Shown: positions 45,567-53,701 of the stretch, piece after piece | Numbering within the stretch: the first letter of the stretch is position 1 | Layout of the letters: each line of letters begins with the position of its first letter | Origin: an uncultured bacterium | GTDB taxonomy: Bacteria; Bacillota_I; Bacilli_A; RF39; UBA660 | Direction: 5' to 3' | Length of the DNA: 64,000 nucleotides | Assembly: GCA_905215145.1 (NCBI GenBank) | Contig: CAJMOW010000002.1 | Location: 1-64,000 of the forward strand | Position numbers and translations under genes: made by a program | Notes under the pieces: generated by a model | The model's input: only the letters and a program-made list of their open reading frames with translations | Databases searched by the model: none | What the model was told of the DNA's origin: nothing

Positions 45567-46544
45567 ATGTCAACTACAACTTATGAAAATACAAATATAA
45601 AAATCATGTCTTATGATGGGAAAAATGTAAAAAAGTGGATACATGATGGTGTTGTTGTTTTTCTTAGTGGAAATATAGTGACCTATTATGTAGATTCAAA
45701 TAATGTAAAAACAGAATTTATAAATTATGGAGAATCTTGCCTAACACCTACTTCATTTATTCCCACAAAAGACGGATATGAATTTTTCGGATGGAAAGAA
45801 GACAATTCTGCTAATGCAGATATTTTATCAGAAAAACAAATGGCAGATGCTCCGATTACTTTATATGCCGTGTTTAAGAAAACATTTACACTATCATTTG
45901 CTAACAATTATGCTTCTGGTGGTGCTACAAATCCTGTATCTGGTAATCGGTATTATAATAATGGAAATATTGTGAATCCTGTTGTAACTTTACCTGCGGA
46001 TGGTTATACAAGAAGTGGACTTACGTTTATAAAATGGGTATTAGGTACTGTTGGAACAAAGGTGACGTTGACTGCTGATACCTCAACCAGAGCAGTATGT
46101 AAGTATTCGGATATGGTACCTACATATATGTCTTGGGCTGGTGCCGGTGTGCTTAATGAGAACGGAAGCGAAAATTATGCTGTATATGTTGATGGAACTA
46201 AATACAGTCATATGTATTTTGCAAGGGGATACACCGGAAGAGGGGCTATATGGATTAGTAATAATGATACAAGAACAACCTCAGGATGGGTGAGAAGTGT
46301 TGCAGAATTTAATGCTGGAAATTATTTATATCATCATTGTAATGGTATATATGATGGGTATGCCCGTCGTTATACTAATGGAGTTGAAGGAAGCCCATCC
46401 ACTACTTCTGGATCTGTAACATCTGTAACTGTTGCGTTACCAAACCGTAGAATTACCATAGGATGTACTGTTTTTGATGATAGCGCGTCAGAAAGTGGAG
46501 CTAGGATGGAAGGAATAAAATTTACTGGTAGAACCGTATCGTAA
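45567..46544 (+). CDS. tail fibre/receptor-binding protein, paralogue of 29069
   Basis: 325 aa. N-terminal short repeats (NTNIKIMSYDGKNVKKWIHDG), InlB-like repeat units (EFFGWKEDNSANADILSE, YTRSGLTFIKWVLG), and a variable beta-rich end ending IKFTGRTVS. The paralogue at 29069 is shorter by one repeat. Probably contacts the host cell. Confidence 0.65.
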   Translation: MSTTTYENTNIKIMSYDGKNVKKWIHDGVVVFLSGNIVTYYVDSNNVKTEFINYGESCLTPTSFIPTKDGYEFFGWKEDNSANADILSEKQMADAPITLYAVFKKTFTLSFANNYASGGATNPVSGNRYYNNGNIVNPVVTLPADGYTRSGLTFIKWVLGTVGTKVTLTADTSTRAVCKYSDMVPTYMSWAGAGVLNENGSENYAVYVDGTKYSHMYFARGYTGRGAIWISNNDTRTTSGWVRSVAEFNAGNYLYHHCNGIYDGYARRYTNGVEGSPSTTSGSVTSVTVALPNRRITIGCTVFDDSASESGARMEGIKFTGRTVS

Positions 46545-46561
46545 TAAAAAAGGAGAATATT

Positions 46562-47428
46562 ATGTCTTATATTAAATTTTTAAATAGTGATGAGCACTTA
46601 CAAGGCTCTGTAAAAAAGATAGATGAAAACACAATAGAAGTAAGAAATTGTAAACAAAATTTAAGTGGTTTTCAATTATTTACAGATGCTGATTTTATGT
46701 TTGGAGATTATAGTAGATATAGATATGATTATGAAGAACCGAACCTAGAAGAAAATGTATATAGATATACGAATGATAATCATAAATGGACAAAACCTAA
46801 AAAGATTGTTACTTTTTCTTCTAATGTAGACGGTGGAATTATAGGAGAACAAACACAAAAAGTATATAATTATGAAGAATTAGAAGTCCCTACTGTGCAA
46901 GAGGTAGAAAATTATAAATTTAATGATTGGGTTCCTTCTATTCCAAAAAGCGGTTTAGTAACAAATGATGAATCTTATGTTGCAAAATTTGTTTATATCA
47001 AACCTAGCGAACCTCTCGAATCTGTAAAAGAAAGAAAAATTTCAGAAATGAACTCTGTACAGCAAAGTATGATTGCAAATGGATTTGATATAGTAATTGA
47101 TGGTAAATTAAAACATTTTACCTTAACTGACCATGACCAAACTTCTATGTTAGGTTTAATGGGTCAAGTTCAAATGGGAATAGAACAAATTCCTTGGCAT
47201 ACAAGTGACCATGATGAACATTGTGAATATTTTACCAATGAGCAAATGAAATCAATTATAGAAAAAGCTACTGGATTTTTAACTTATCATATTACTTATT
47301 TTAGAGATTTAAGAATTTATATTAATAATTTAAGTTCAAAAGAAGAAATTGAAGCGGTTGAATATGGTATTCAAATTCCAAACGAATATAAATCTGATGT
47401 ATTGAAAGATTTAGAGAGTAAAATGTAA
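46562..47428 (+). CDS. tail fibre assembly-like protein
   Basis: 288 aa. N-terminal beta part, then a repeat-like unit (TFSSNVDGGIIGEQTQ), and a helical C-terminal region (ERKISEMNSVQQSMI, LGLMGQVQMGIEQI) typical of DUF4376-type tail proteins. Overlaps the next gene by one base. Confidence 0.6.
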   Translation: MSYIKFLNSDEHLQGSVKKIDENTIEVRNCKQNLSGFQLFTDADFMFGDYSRYRYDYEEPNLEENVYRYTNDNHKWTKPKKIVTFSSNVDGGIIGEQTQKVYNYEELEVPTVQEVENYKFNDWVPSIPKSGLVTNDESYVAKFVYIKPSEPLESVKERKISEMNSVQQSMIANGFDIVIDGKLKHFTLTDHDQTSMLGLMGQVQMGIEQIPWHTSDHDEHCEYFTNEQMKSIIEKATGFLTYHITYFRDLRIYINNLSSKEEIEAVEYGIQIPNEYKSDVLKDLESKM

Positions 47429-47892
47429 TGAAAAAATTTATAGGTAAATTAGGATTGTTTCTATCATGTGGTTTTATATACTACATGATAGAAATTTTAT
47501 TTAGAGGATGGTCGCATTGGTCAATGTTTGTATTGACTGGATTTTTAGGGGTATTTTGCATTGATTCTATAAATAATACGTTATCATTTGATTGTGATTA
47601 TATAGTGCAAATTCTAATTTCTACTATATTGTGTACAATAGGAGAAGGGATAAGTGGAATAATACTTAATGTATGGTTGCAATTAAATGTATGGGATTAT
47701 TCTAAAATTACTTTTGGAACATTTTTCTTTGGTCAGTGCAATGTATTATTTTGTTTTGCTTGGATGCTAATTATAAGTATTATTATATTTTATTGTGATG
47801 CTTATAATTATTACATATTAAAAATAGAACCATGCCCTTATTATATAATATTTGGACATAAGTTCTTGCAATTTAAAGAAAGGAAGAATTAG
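47428..47892 (+). CDS. polytopic membrane protein (CmpB-like)
   Basis: 154 aa, four hydrophobic segments; starts FIGKLGLFLSCGFIYYMIEILFRGWSHWS, a pattern seen in the putative ABC-transporter type IV (CmpB-like) proteins often found in Firmicute prophages near lysis genes. It may modify the membrane or help lysis. No ATPase partner. Confidence 0.65.
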   Translation: MKKFIGKLGLFLSCGFIYYMIEILFRGWSHWSMFVLTGFLGVFCIDSINNTLSFDCDYIVQILISTILCTIGEGISGIILNVWLQLNVWDYSKITFGTFFFGQCNVLFCFAWMLIISIIIFYCDAYNYYILKIEPCPYYIIFGHKFLQFKERKN

Positions 47893-47894
47893 AT

Positions 47895-48218
47895 ATGGGT
47901 GAAATGTTAATTCAATTAGGGTTATTAGCTGTTGCAATTATTTGTAATATTTTATGTGGTATTTATTACAACATCAATATTAAAGAGGCAAATTTTGATT
48001 GGTATAAATTAGTTAATGGAGTGCTTAAAGCTATTGTTATTTCTGCCGTAGCGATAGGCATGGCTTTTGTATTTGAAAATAAGCCCGAACTATCCGAGGC
48101 TGTTGGAGTTACGCCTAATTTTGTGATTAATAGTGCTATTATTTTATATGTAAGTAAAGCCATTGTTAGTCTAGGAAATATTTTAGGAATTAAAATTGAA
48201 ACAAAAAATAAGGAGTGA
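47895..48218 (+). CDS. holin-like protein
   Basis: 107 aa. Hydrophobic segments at about 4-24, 42-61 and 78-94, charged tail, short length and position right before the endolysin. Holins make membrane holes that let endolysin reach the wall. Sequence resembles the phage holin LLH/6_1 group only loosely. Confidence 0.7.
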   Translation: MGEMLIQLGLLAVAIICNILCGIYYNINIKEANFDWYKLVNGVLKAIVISAVAIGMAFVFENKPELSEAVGVTPNFVINSAIILYVSKAIVSLGNILGIKIETKNKE

Positions 48219-48223
48219 TGTGT

Positions 48224-49066
48224 ATGAAGTATGGTATTGATACAAGTAAATGGCAAGGTAGCAAAGTAGATTATGCAAAAGCAAAACAAGTTGGCATTGA
48301 GTTTGTGTTCTTAAGAATCGGTTATAATAAAACAAAGGATAAATGCTTTGAAAGAGATTATGCGGCGGCTATTGCGGCTGGTCTTAAGGTTGGAGCATAT
48401 TATTATACTATTGGTCAAAGAGAATCTGATGGTACAACAGATGCTACTAGAGTATTAGGATGGCTTAATAATCGTCATCTTGATTTTCCTATTGGTTATG
48501 ATATAGAAGATACTAAACAAAAGAGTACTTCAAGAAGAAAAATCAACTCCGCTATGTACAATGCTTTCAAGTCCAAAATTGAGCAAGGCGGTGTGTATGA
48601 TGCTATTCTTTACACTGGTGAATATTTTTATAATACTTACTTTGACAAATCTAAGGTAACTGATGATTTATGGATTGCAAAGTATTCTAATAGCGCACCT
48701 AATGTTGGAAGACAAGTTTCTATTTGGCAATATAGTTCTAACGCTGTAAATACCGCATATTACAAAGGAAAATTAGATGTTAATAAAATGCTTGTTGACA
48801 ATTTCCAAGGCAGTAGAACGCCTTCTACGAAGCCTACAAGCAATCCTTATCCTGTTCCTACAAGAGTATTAAAGAAAACTATTCCTTGTATGAGAGGAAA
48901 TGATGTTAAATGGTTACAATGGGAACTAGGGATGAAGGAAAATGATTGTGATGGTATTTTTGGTAAGAATACTAAAAATGCTCTAATTGCTTATCAAAAA
49001 TCACATGGTTTACTTGTTGATGGTAAAGCTGGTTCTGCTACAAGATATGCAATGTTAAATGATTAA
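48224..49066 (+). CDS. GH25 endolysin with peptidoglycan-binding domain
   Basis: 280 aa from ATG 48224, eight bases after AAGGAG. GH25 lysozyme domain 1-200 with catalytic Asp 6 (YGIDTSKWQG) and the DIED pair (Asp 93, Glu 95). A proline-rich linker (about 203-222) leads to a peptidoglycan-binding domain (LKKTIPCMRGNDVKWLQWEL, KNALIAYQKSHGL). It cuts the glycan backbone of the host wall. Last gene of the late strand. Confidence 0.9.
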   Translation: MKYGIDTSKWQGSKVDYAKAKQVGIEFVFLRIGYNKTKDKCFERDYAAAIAAGLKVGAYYYTIGQRESDGTTDATRVLGWLNNRHLDFPIGYDIEDTKQKSTSRRKINSAMYNAFKSKIEQGGVYDAILYTGEYFYNTYFDKSKVTDDLWIAKYSNSAPNVGRQVSIWQYSSNAVNTAYYKGKLDVNKMLVDNFQGSRTPSTKPTSNPYPVPTRVLKKTIPCMRGNDVKWLQWELGMKENDCDGIFGKNTKNALIAYQKSHGLLVDGKAGSATRYAMLND

Positions 49067-49074
49067 AATAATTA

Positions 49075-49110
49075 TGGGGAGAAGTCTTAATTGACTTTTC
49101 CCCATTTTTT
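49075..49110. terminator. bidirectional terminator between late and early modules
   Basis: TGGGGAGAAGTC (49075-49086) pairs with GACTTTTCCCCA (49093-49104, one G-U), followed by T6. On the opposite strand the same stem is followed by ATAATTAT. It separates the convergent late and early clusters. The stop of the last minus-strand gene lies at its edge. Confidence 0.85.
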
Positions 49111-49258
49111 ACTTTTCTAGTACTTTAAGCATAGAGTATAATCCATAAATAAAACTAGAGTGCCATTTATCAATCTTTTGTTGAAGTTTACGGTTATAGT
49201 CATCTACAAACGCAACAAATTCTCTATACTCTTCTTCTGTAATAGGTTTATTTTTCAT
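49109..49258 (-). CDS. small hypothetical protein (49 aa)
   Basis: ATG at 49258 overlaps the dut end; a GGGGG stretch upstream could serve as SD. An in-frame ATG at 49279 has an SD too close to it. Charged, with a final hydrophobic stretch (SSFIYGLYSML). Unknown; the start is uncertain. Confidence 0.5.
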   Translation of the reverse strand: MKNKPITEEEYREFVAFVDDYNRKLQQKIDKWHSSFIYGLYSMLKVLEK

Positions 49259-49808
49259 TTGTTGAACCGAATCCCCCATTCCTTTTTGCTGTAATTTTTT
49301 CTTCCTTTGCAAGATAATATTTAGTAAAAATGCCTTGCGCAAAAGCGTCACCTTGTTTTAGATTAATAGTTTTATCATCAAGTGTGCTATTAGTCATTTT
49401 AACAAAAATATGACCTTCATTGTCAGAATAGAAATAATCTTCATCAATGATTCCAACAGTATTGTTTAATTGACAGCGATACTTAAAACCAAGACCGCTT
49501 CTAGGATAGATTTGCAATACATAATTCTTCTTCATCTTACATCTAATACCAGTAGGAATCTTAACTGTTGTATTGGGTTTAATATTTAATTCAATAGGAG
49601 ACAAGAAATCATAGCCTGCCGAACCAGTAGTGGCACGTTTTGGCAACTTAATATTTTCATAAATTTGACGAATAATTGGTTCTAATTCAACTGTTTCAAT
49701 AGAACCGTCTTCATGTTCAACAAAATCTTTTGCGTTAAAACTATCATAAAAATCTTTATAAAATTGTTCAAAAGATACCTTTTCAAATTGTGCGATTGTT
49801 CTAAACAT
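49248..49808 (-). CDS. dut: dUTPase
   Basis: 186 aa. All trimeric dUTPase motifs are in order: AGYDFLSP, YPRSGLG, NTVGIIDEDY, a fourth hydrophobic strand with FAQG, and the P-loop-like NGGFGSTN at the end. A 50-residue N-terminal extension precedes motif 1. The enzyme turns dUTP into dUMP, keeping uracil out of DNA; with the deaminase it feeds dTMP synthesis. Confidence 0.92.
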   Translation of the reverse strand: MFRTIAQFEKVSFEQFYKDFYDSFNAKDFVEHEDGSIETVELEPIIRQIYENIKLPKRATTGSAGYDFLSPIELNIKPNTTVKIPTGIRCKMKKNYVLQIYPRSGLGFKYRCQLNNTVGIIDEDYFYSDNEGHIFVKMTNSTLDDKTINLKQGDAFAQGIFTKYYLAKEEKITAKRNGGFGSTNEK

Positions 49809-49820
49809 TTTATTCTCCTT

Positions 49821-50360
49821 TTACTTCACTTGCATATTCAAATTAGTTACAATCTTAGCACCATTGATTTCTTTGCCACTCTTAATATCTTTCTTTAATG
49901 CGGTCTTATCTGCTGATACTTCAACCTTTTCCTTGATATACTCTTTTGGTAATGAATCAATATCATATACATCAACAGAATCGGATTTACGATATGACAG
50001 TTTCATCCTAGGTGTTTCCATCTTAAATTTATTAAGACCATCTGTATCAACAATGCCATCTTCATTAGTATACTTCATACGAATATAATTGTCAATACGA
50101 TTCTTAATACGTTCAGCTAAATTTTCCTTAACCTTTCTACGTTGTGCAATGTTCTTTTCTTCTGTTTTAAATGCCTCAATGTCTGCTTGTAAATTCTTGT
50201 AGAAACACATTGAGTTTTCAATCTTTTCATTTAAAGCCATTTGAATTTCATCAAATTTAGCGTTGAAAGAATCCTCATCAAGTAATTCTCCTGTGTCAGG
50301 GTCACACATATAATCCTCTAATACTCTTAGTTGATAATCAATTTCATATAAATTACTCAA
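49821..50360 (-). CDS. Gp157-like (siphovirus) protein
   Basis: 179 aa. Coiled-coil first half (LQADIEAFKTEEKNIAQRRK) and a beta-like second half (FKMETPRMKLSYRKSDSV), the known shape of Gp157/SaPI helper proteins. Such genes are usually next to recombination and dUTPase genes. Gam-like DNA-end binding is suggested for relatives. Overlaps next gene by eight bases. Confidence 0.7.
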   Translation of the reverse strand: MSNLYEIDYQLRVLEDYMCDPDTGELLDEDSFNAKFDEIQMALNEKIENSMCFYKNLQADIEAFKTEEKNIAQRRKVKENLAERIKNRIDNYIRMKYTNEDGIVDTDGLNKFKMETPRMKLSYRKSDSVDVYDIDSLPKEYIKEKVEVSADKTALKKDIKSGKEINGAKIVTNLNMQVK

Positions 50361-50583
50361 ATGTACATCCTCCTTTTAGTCTTAATATTTCTTCCACATT
50401 TTTAAATAAAATTTCTTCTTCAACCATTGAATATGGAGGAATTTTATTAGTATTTCTCCATTTTGTAGTTTTATCATTGTAAGATGTTACGCCCATACCG
50501 TCTCTTAAAATTTGCAGTTCTCTAATGGTTAATTTAACTTGAATTATATTATCCCATACTTCTTGTGACCGAACTAATTTCAT
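50353..50583 (-). CDS. small hypothetical protein with helical repeat
   Basis: 76 aa, with a helix-turn-helix-like middle (TIRELQILRDGMG) and a basic stretch (NDKTTKWRNTNK). May bind DNA; no family recognised. SD AAAGGAG present. Confidence 0.5.
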   Translation of the reverse strand: MKLVRSQEVWDNIIQVKLTIRELQILRDGMGVTSYNDKTTKWRNTNKIPPYSMVEEEILFKNVEEILRLKGGCTFE

Positions 50584-50598
50584 GTATTATCTCCTTTC

Positions 50599-50832
50599 TT
50601 AAATAGCAAATCTTTTCATTTCATCATAGAAATGAACAATTTCATCTTCATTTACCGAATGAATAACTACCATTGTAGGTTGAGTAAAATCTAAACTTAA
50701 AACGCCTAATAAACTCTTCGCATCAACCACATAACGGTCTTTAATCATATCAATATTTGATTCAAACGATGTTGTAATCTTAATAAATTCTTTTAAATCT
50801 TCATACTTTAGCTTAATCTTTATACCATTCAC
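50599..50832 (-). CDS. HPr-like small protein
   Basis: 77 aa. Central part YVVDAKSLLGVLSLDFTQP matches the HPr fold motif around the serine-phosphorylation site (AKSIMGVMSL in HPr); the histidine loop is not present. Phage HPr-like proteins occur near replication genes, role unknown. Confidence 0.65.
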   Translation of the reverse strand: MNGIKIKLKYEDLKEFIKITTSFESNIDMIKDRYVVDAKSLLGVLSLDFTQPTMVVIHSVNEDEIVHFYDEMKRFAI

Positions 50833-51235
50833 TACAATCTACTCCTTCCTCAATTTGTACGTTTTTCTCATCCCAATCTATAAGTTGGTTACTATCTTGA
50901 TTAAAACTCCATGAAGTTTTCCCGTCTGGATAAGCACAAATTGTTTTATTATAATATTTAGCAAAGTGTCTTTTAATTGAGTTACCATATGAATCCGTTA
51001 TTAAAATACAGGTATCAACAGGAACTTTATTCCAATCAATTTCATGTTCTTTGTATTCTGAATTAGCCCACTCTGCAAATCCTCTAGCACAACTACCATA
51101 ATAATACAGTTTACATTTACTACATTGTACATTATCATCACATTTAGTAGGTGTATTATTAATAATAGCAGGATTTTCGCCATCTTGACATACAATATCA
51201 AGAATTTCCTTTGCATACTTTTCTTTGTTTAACAT
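50813..51235 (-). CDS. hypothetical protein with cysteine cluster
   Basis: 140 aa from ATG 51235 (SD AAAGGAG). Five cysteines (CDDNVQCSKCKLYYYGSC) in the first half could bind zinc; the rest is acidic and aromatic. Unknown. Overlaps next gene by 20 bases. Confidence 0.55.
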   Translation of the reverse strand: MLNKEKYAKEILDIVCQDGENPAIINNTPTKCDDNVQCSKCKLYYYGSCARGFAEWANSEYKEHEIDWNKVPVDTCILITDSYGNSIKRHFAKYYNKTICAYPDGKTSWSFNQDSNQLIDWDEKNVQIEEGVDCSEWYKD

Positions 51236-51239
51236 AATA

Positions 51240-51668
51240 TTATCTCCTTTCATATTGCCAACCATTATTAGTTGTATAATAAATATTTCTTATACCAAGT
51301 TCTTCAAGTCGTTTAGAACAAGCATTACATGGCTTTGTGAGCCTCGTAGACCCATCTTTCTTTTCACTATACACAAATATACTGCACTTGCTTAAATCGC
51401 CCTTAAATGACCTTGTAGCATGTTGTAGAGCCATTAACTCAGCGTGTAAACAAGGTTCATGCTCATCACATATATAGTCTCTATTTTTAGCAAGTTCTCT
51501 ATACTTGTTATATTTAAGTTGATATGGGTGAGTTCTACTTGTGTTCCAACCAACTCCAATCGGCTTATTCTTGTATAATACAACAGCACCGACATGTACA
51601 TTTTTCTTGTTGTAATCACTAAATTCACTTGCATTTTTGGCTAACTTAAATCCACGTTCTATGTTCAT
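51240..51668 (-). CDS. dCMP/cytidine deaminase-like zinc enzyme
   Basis: 142 aa from ATG 51668 (SD AAAGGAG). The zinc motif is HAELMAL (HAE) with PCNACSK (PCxxC), the arrangement of cytidine/dCMP deaminases. A dCMP deaminase would supply dUMP; the dUTPase lies nearby. The start codon sits in an eight-base stem with the sequence before the SD. Confidence 0.82.
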   Translation of the reverse strand: MNIERGFKLAKNASEFSDYNKKNVHVGAVVLYKNKPIGVGWNTSRTHPYQLKYNKYRELAKNRDYICDEHEPCLHAELMALQHATRSFKGDLSKCSIFVYSEKKDGSTRLTKPCNACSKRLEELGIRNIYYTTNNGWQYERR

Positions 51669-51692
51669 AACTATCTCCTTTACTATGAACAT

Positions 51693-51721
51693 ATTATACC
51701 ATAGAATTGTTAATCTGTCAA
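51693..51721 (-). promoter_or_regulatory. promoter of the deaminase gene, partly inside a start-codon hairpin
   Basis: Minus strand TTGACA (51716-51721), 17 bases, TATAAT (51693-51698) after TGG. TATGAACA (51684-51691) and TGTTCATA (51662-51669) are perfect inverted repeats enclosing the SD; the right arm includes the ATG. The likely start site (about 51686) falls in the left arm, so transcripts from here cannot form the full stem. Confidence 0.8.
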
Positions 51722-51883
51722 TCCATATTTGTTAATCATATCTTGTCTGACCCAATTAAAATAATCAACACGACATTCATAACAATCATTGCAATCAATC
51801 GTCATTTTATCTGAATACACACATAGTCCTCTAGTATCATGGTCTAATTGAGTGATGAAATCTTCTAATTCTTGTCTTGTCAA
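51710..51883 (-). CDS. small cysteine-containing protein (57 aa)
   Basis: TTG start at 51883 after AAAGGAG, overlapping the end of the preceding gene. Contains CNDCYECRVD, a possible zinc site. Its last codons overlap the -35 box of the deaminase promoter. Unknown. Confidence 0.55.
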   Translation of the reverse strand: MTRQELEDFITQLDHDTRGLCVYSDKMTIDCNDCYECRVDYFNWVRQDMINKYGLTD

Positions 51884-52257
51884 ATATATTCTCCTTTTAC
51901 ATGACCACTTAATACACCTTTAGATTGCAGATAATCCATCCATTCTTCAACTTGTTCATATACAATTAAAGCTGGTTTAAATGTAGGATTTTTGTGAAGC
52001 ATAGATTGATAATCATAAGGTTGACAAAAATCTTCATCTAATACATCAATACGAATATCAGAACCATCTTTAGGAATTGATACATTGAAAGAAATGTCAA
52101 AACCTCTATGGGGGAACTGAATACTTCTACAGAAAAACCATCTGTCCTTACTATAGTCGGTAAAGCCAATTTCTCTCATTTCTTTCTCTGATAAAATATG
52201 TACTTTGATTTTAACATTAACGCAATTACTATTTAATTTTACTTTTTCATCAAACAT
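51880..52257 (-). CDS. hypothetical protein (125 aa)
   Basis: ATG 52257 with SD AAGGAGG; an upstream in-frame start would run through the promoter. Beta-rich middle (FFCRSIQFPHRGFDISFN), acidic, no known domain. Own promoter nested in an SD-masking hairpin, so separately controlled. Confidence 0.6.
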   Translation of the reverse strand: MFDEKVKLNSNCVNVKIKVHILSEKEMREIGFTDYSKDRWFFCRSIQFPHRGFDISFNVSIPKDGSDIRIDVLDEDFCQPYDYQSMLHKNPTFKPALIVYEQVEEWMDYLQSKGVLSGHVKGEYI

Positions 52258-52281
52258 GAAATCACCTCCTTTATGATATAT

Positions 52282-52310
52282 ATTATAACATATAAGGAGG
52301 TGAATGTCAA
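52282..52310 (-). promoter_or_regulatory. promoter nested in SD-masking hairpin (minus strand, 1)
   Basis: TTGACA (52305-52310), 17 bases, TATAAT (52282-52287) after TGT. TCACCTCCTT (minus strand, 52294-52303) pairs perfectly with AAGGAGGTGA (52262-52271), the SD of the gene starting at 52257. The start site (about 52275) lies between the arms. Confidence 0.85.
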
Positions 52311-53077
52311 GTATAAAATTGGAAATAAGTACCACTTTTAGTTCTAGTCTTAGGTTTGTATGAATTGTTACATTGTTGATTTATAGTCTTAGCTGATATT
52401 TCAGTTTTTTCATGCGCTTCTGCTATATTATAAAATCTATTTAATTCTGTATCAGTTTCATAATCATATTGAATAACAATTTTAGGTGGATTGATATTCC
52501 CGTCTTTTTGAAATCTGAAATAAACCCTTTGTCTTACAGGTGTAAGATACTTTGCTTGATTAGTAATAGTGTTTAATGGAATATTTGTCTCTTTACTTGC
52601 AATTCTACAACTACCATAATTTTCTAATAGTTTTCTTGTATATACATCATACATAGATACTGGCATAGATTGAGAATCGTCATATCCTTTATCATTTATC
52701 ATCAATCCATCATCTACCGCTTGTTGTGTATTCTCTTGTATCGTTCCCCATTTTAAGTTGGTATAATGAATATTTTCTTTATTATTATCTTTGTGCATAA
52801 CAATAGGATAATTATTTGGATTAGGAATGTAGGCTTGTGCTACTAATATATGCACTCGTCTTTGTTTATTTCCGTTTTTGTAAGTAATACCACAATATAC
52901 ATACCCATTATGATTGTTAGTAGAATTTCTTTTGGGATAAAACATGTTATTACCATAATCTTTGTAAATCTTACCGCTTGGAGTTATATAATCAGTTTCA
53001 CTATTTTTTATTGGTCTAAGTTCTTCTGTTATGTCATCTTTGCTAATAAGTTTATCAGTTAATTTTCTTTTAGCCAT
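52307..53077 (-). CDS. HNH homing endonuclease (HNH_3 type)
   Basis: 256 aa from ATG 53077 (SD AAGGAG); the longer frame to 53146 runs through its own promoter. The nuclease core is VHILVAQAYIPNP, VMHKDNNKENI and NLKWGT, followed by repeated DNA-binding NUMOD-like units (SRKLLENYGSCRIAS, FYNIAEAHEKTEISA). It sits between the nrdG promoter and early genes, as free-standing homing nucleases often do near nrd genes. Confidence 0.82.
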   Translation of the reverse strand: MAKRKLTDKLISKDDITEELRPIKNSETDYITPSGKIYKDYGNNMFYPKRNSTNNHNGYVYCGITYKNGNKQRRVHILVAQAYIPNPNNYPIVMHKDNNKENIHYTNLKWGTIQENTQQAVDDGLMINDKGYDDSQSMPVSMYDVYTRKLLENYGSCRIASKETNIPLNTITNQAKYLTPVRQRVYFRFQKDGNINPPKIVIQYDYETDTELNRFYNIAEAHEKTEISAKTINQQCNNSYKPKTRTKSGTYFQFYT

Positions 53078-53117
53078 AAATATCTCCTTATTTATAAATA
53101 AAAATCTCTTATTTTTA

Positions 53118-53146
53118 ATTATACCACAAATAAGAGATTTTGTCAA
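53118..53146 (-). promoter_or_regulatory. promoter enclosed by 14-bp inverted repeat (HNH gene)
   Basis: TTGACA (53141-53146), 17 bases, TATAAT (53118-53123) after TGG. 53128-53141 is a perfect inverted repeat of 53101-53114. Here the right arm ends before the SD, but the SD region (AAATAAGGAGAT) is a near copy of the arm, so the left arm could pair with either. Confidence 0.8.
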
Positions 53147-53147
53147 G

Positions 53148-53642
53148 TCAAATATCTAAAATTTCTATATTTTTATTGTTAAAAGTGTTTTTTATATCAA
53201 TAATTCTTTGGTTAGAAGACCCCCTTAAACTCAATTTATAATCCTTTAATGAATCAATGTATTTACCATCTATAAGATAATCAATATAAATCAAACACTT
53301 TTGCATTGGGTACGACTCCATAATTTCTTCAAACTTATACCCAGTCCATACAAATATAGGTTTATTAACATCATGTTTTAATTTTTTTAATAATTCATAA
53401 AAATCTTCCCCTTGTTGAAATGGCTCTCCACCTAAAATTGATACACAGTCTATAAATGGTTTTTTGCATAACTCAATAAATTTATTTTCTGTTTCTTGAG
53501 TCCACTCTTTTCCTTTATTAAAATCCCATGTTTCTTGATTAAAACAATTATAACAATGATGTAAACAGCCTTGCACGAACAAAGAACACGCTATACCAAT
53601 ACCATTTACAACATCCATATCTCTGATACTTGCATATCTCAT
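53148..53642 (-). CDS. nrdG: anaerobic ribonucleotide reductase activator
   Basis: 164 aa from ATG 53642 (SD AAAGGAG); the longer frame begins in the -35 box and is not real. The radical-SAM motif CLHHCYNC (CxxxCxxC), the GGEPFQQ motif and the short length match NrdG. It uses S-adenosylmethionine and a 4Fe-4S cluster to make the glycyl radical on NrdD, whose gene lies just upstream. Confidence 0.93.
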   Translation of the reverse strand: MRYASIRDMDVVNGIGIACSLFVQGCLHHCYNCFNQETWDFNKGKEWTQETENKFIELCKKPFIDCVSILGGEPFQQGEDFYELLKKLKHDVNKPIFVWTGYKFEEIMESYPMQKCLIYIDYLIDGKYIDSLKDYKLSLRGSSNQRIIDIKNTFNNKNIEILDI

Positions 53643-53667
53643 AAAAACATCTCCTTTCATAGTATAT

Positions 53668-53696
53668 ATTATACCATAAAAAGAGATGTTTGTCAA
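53668..53696 (-). promoter_or_regulatory. promoter nested in SD-masking hairpin (minus strand, 2; nrdG)
   Basis: TTGACA (53691-53696), 17 bases, TATAAT (53668-53673) after TGG. The spacer arm pairs with AAAGGAGATGTTT (53645-53657) over 13 positions with one G-U, extendable to 16 with another. Since nrdD lies directly upstream, read-through from it would carry a masked nrdG ribosome site. Confidence 0.85.
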
Positions 53697-53701
53697 TGAT
53701 T

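Noticed and set aside
53643..53696. Longer N terminus for NrdG (and likewise for the genes starting at 53077 and 52257)
   Set aside because: The extended frames run through -10 and -35 boxes; the ATGs at 53642, 53077 and 52257 have good SDs.
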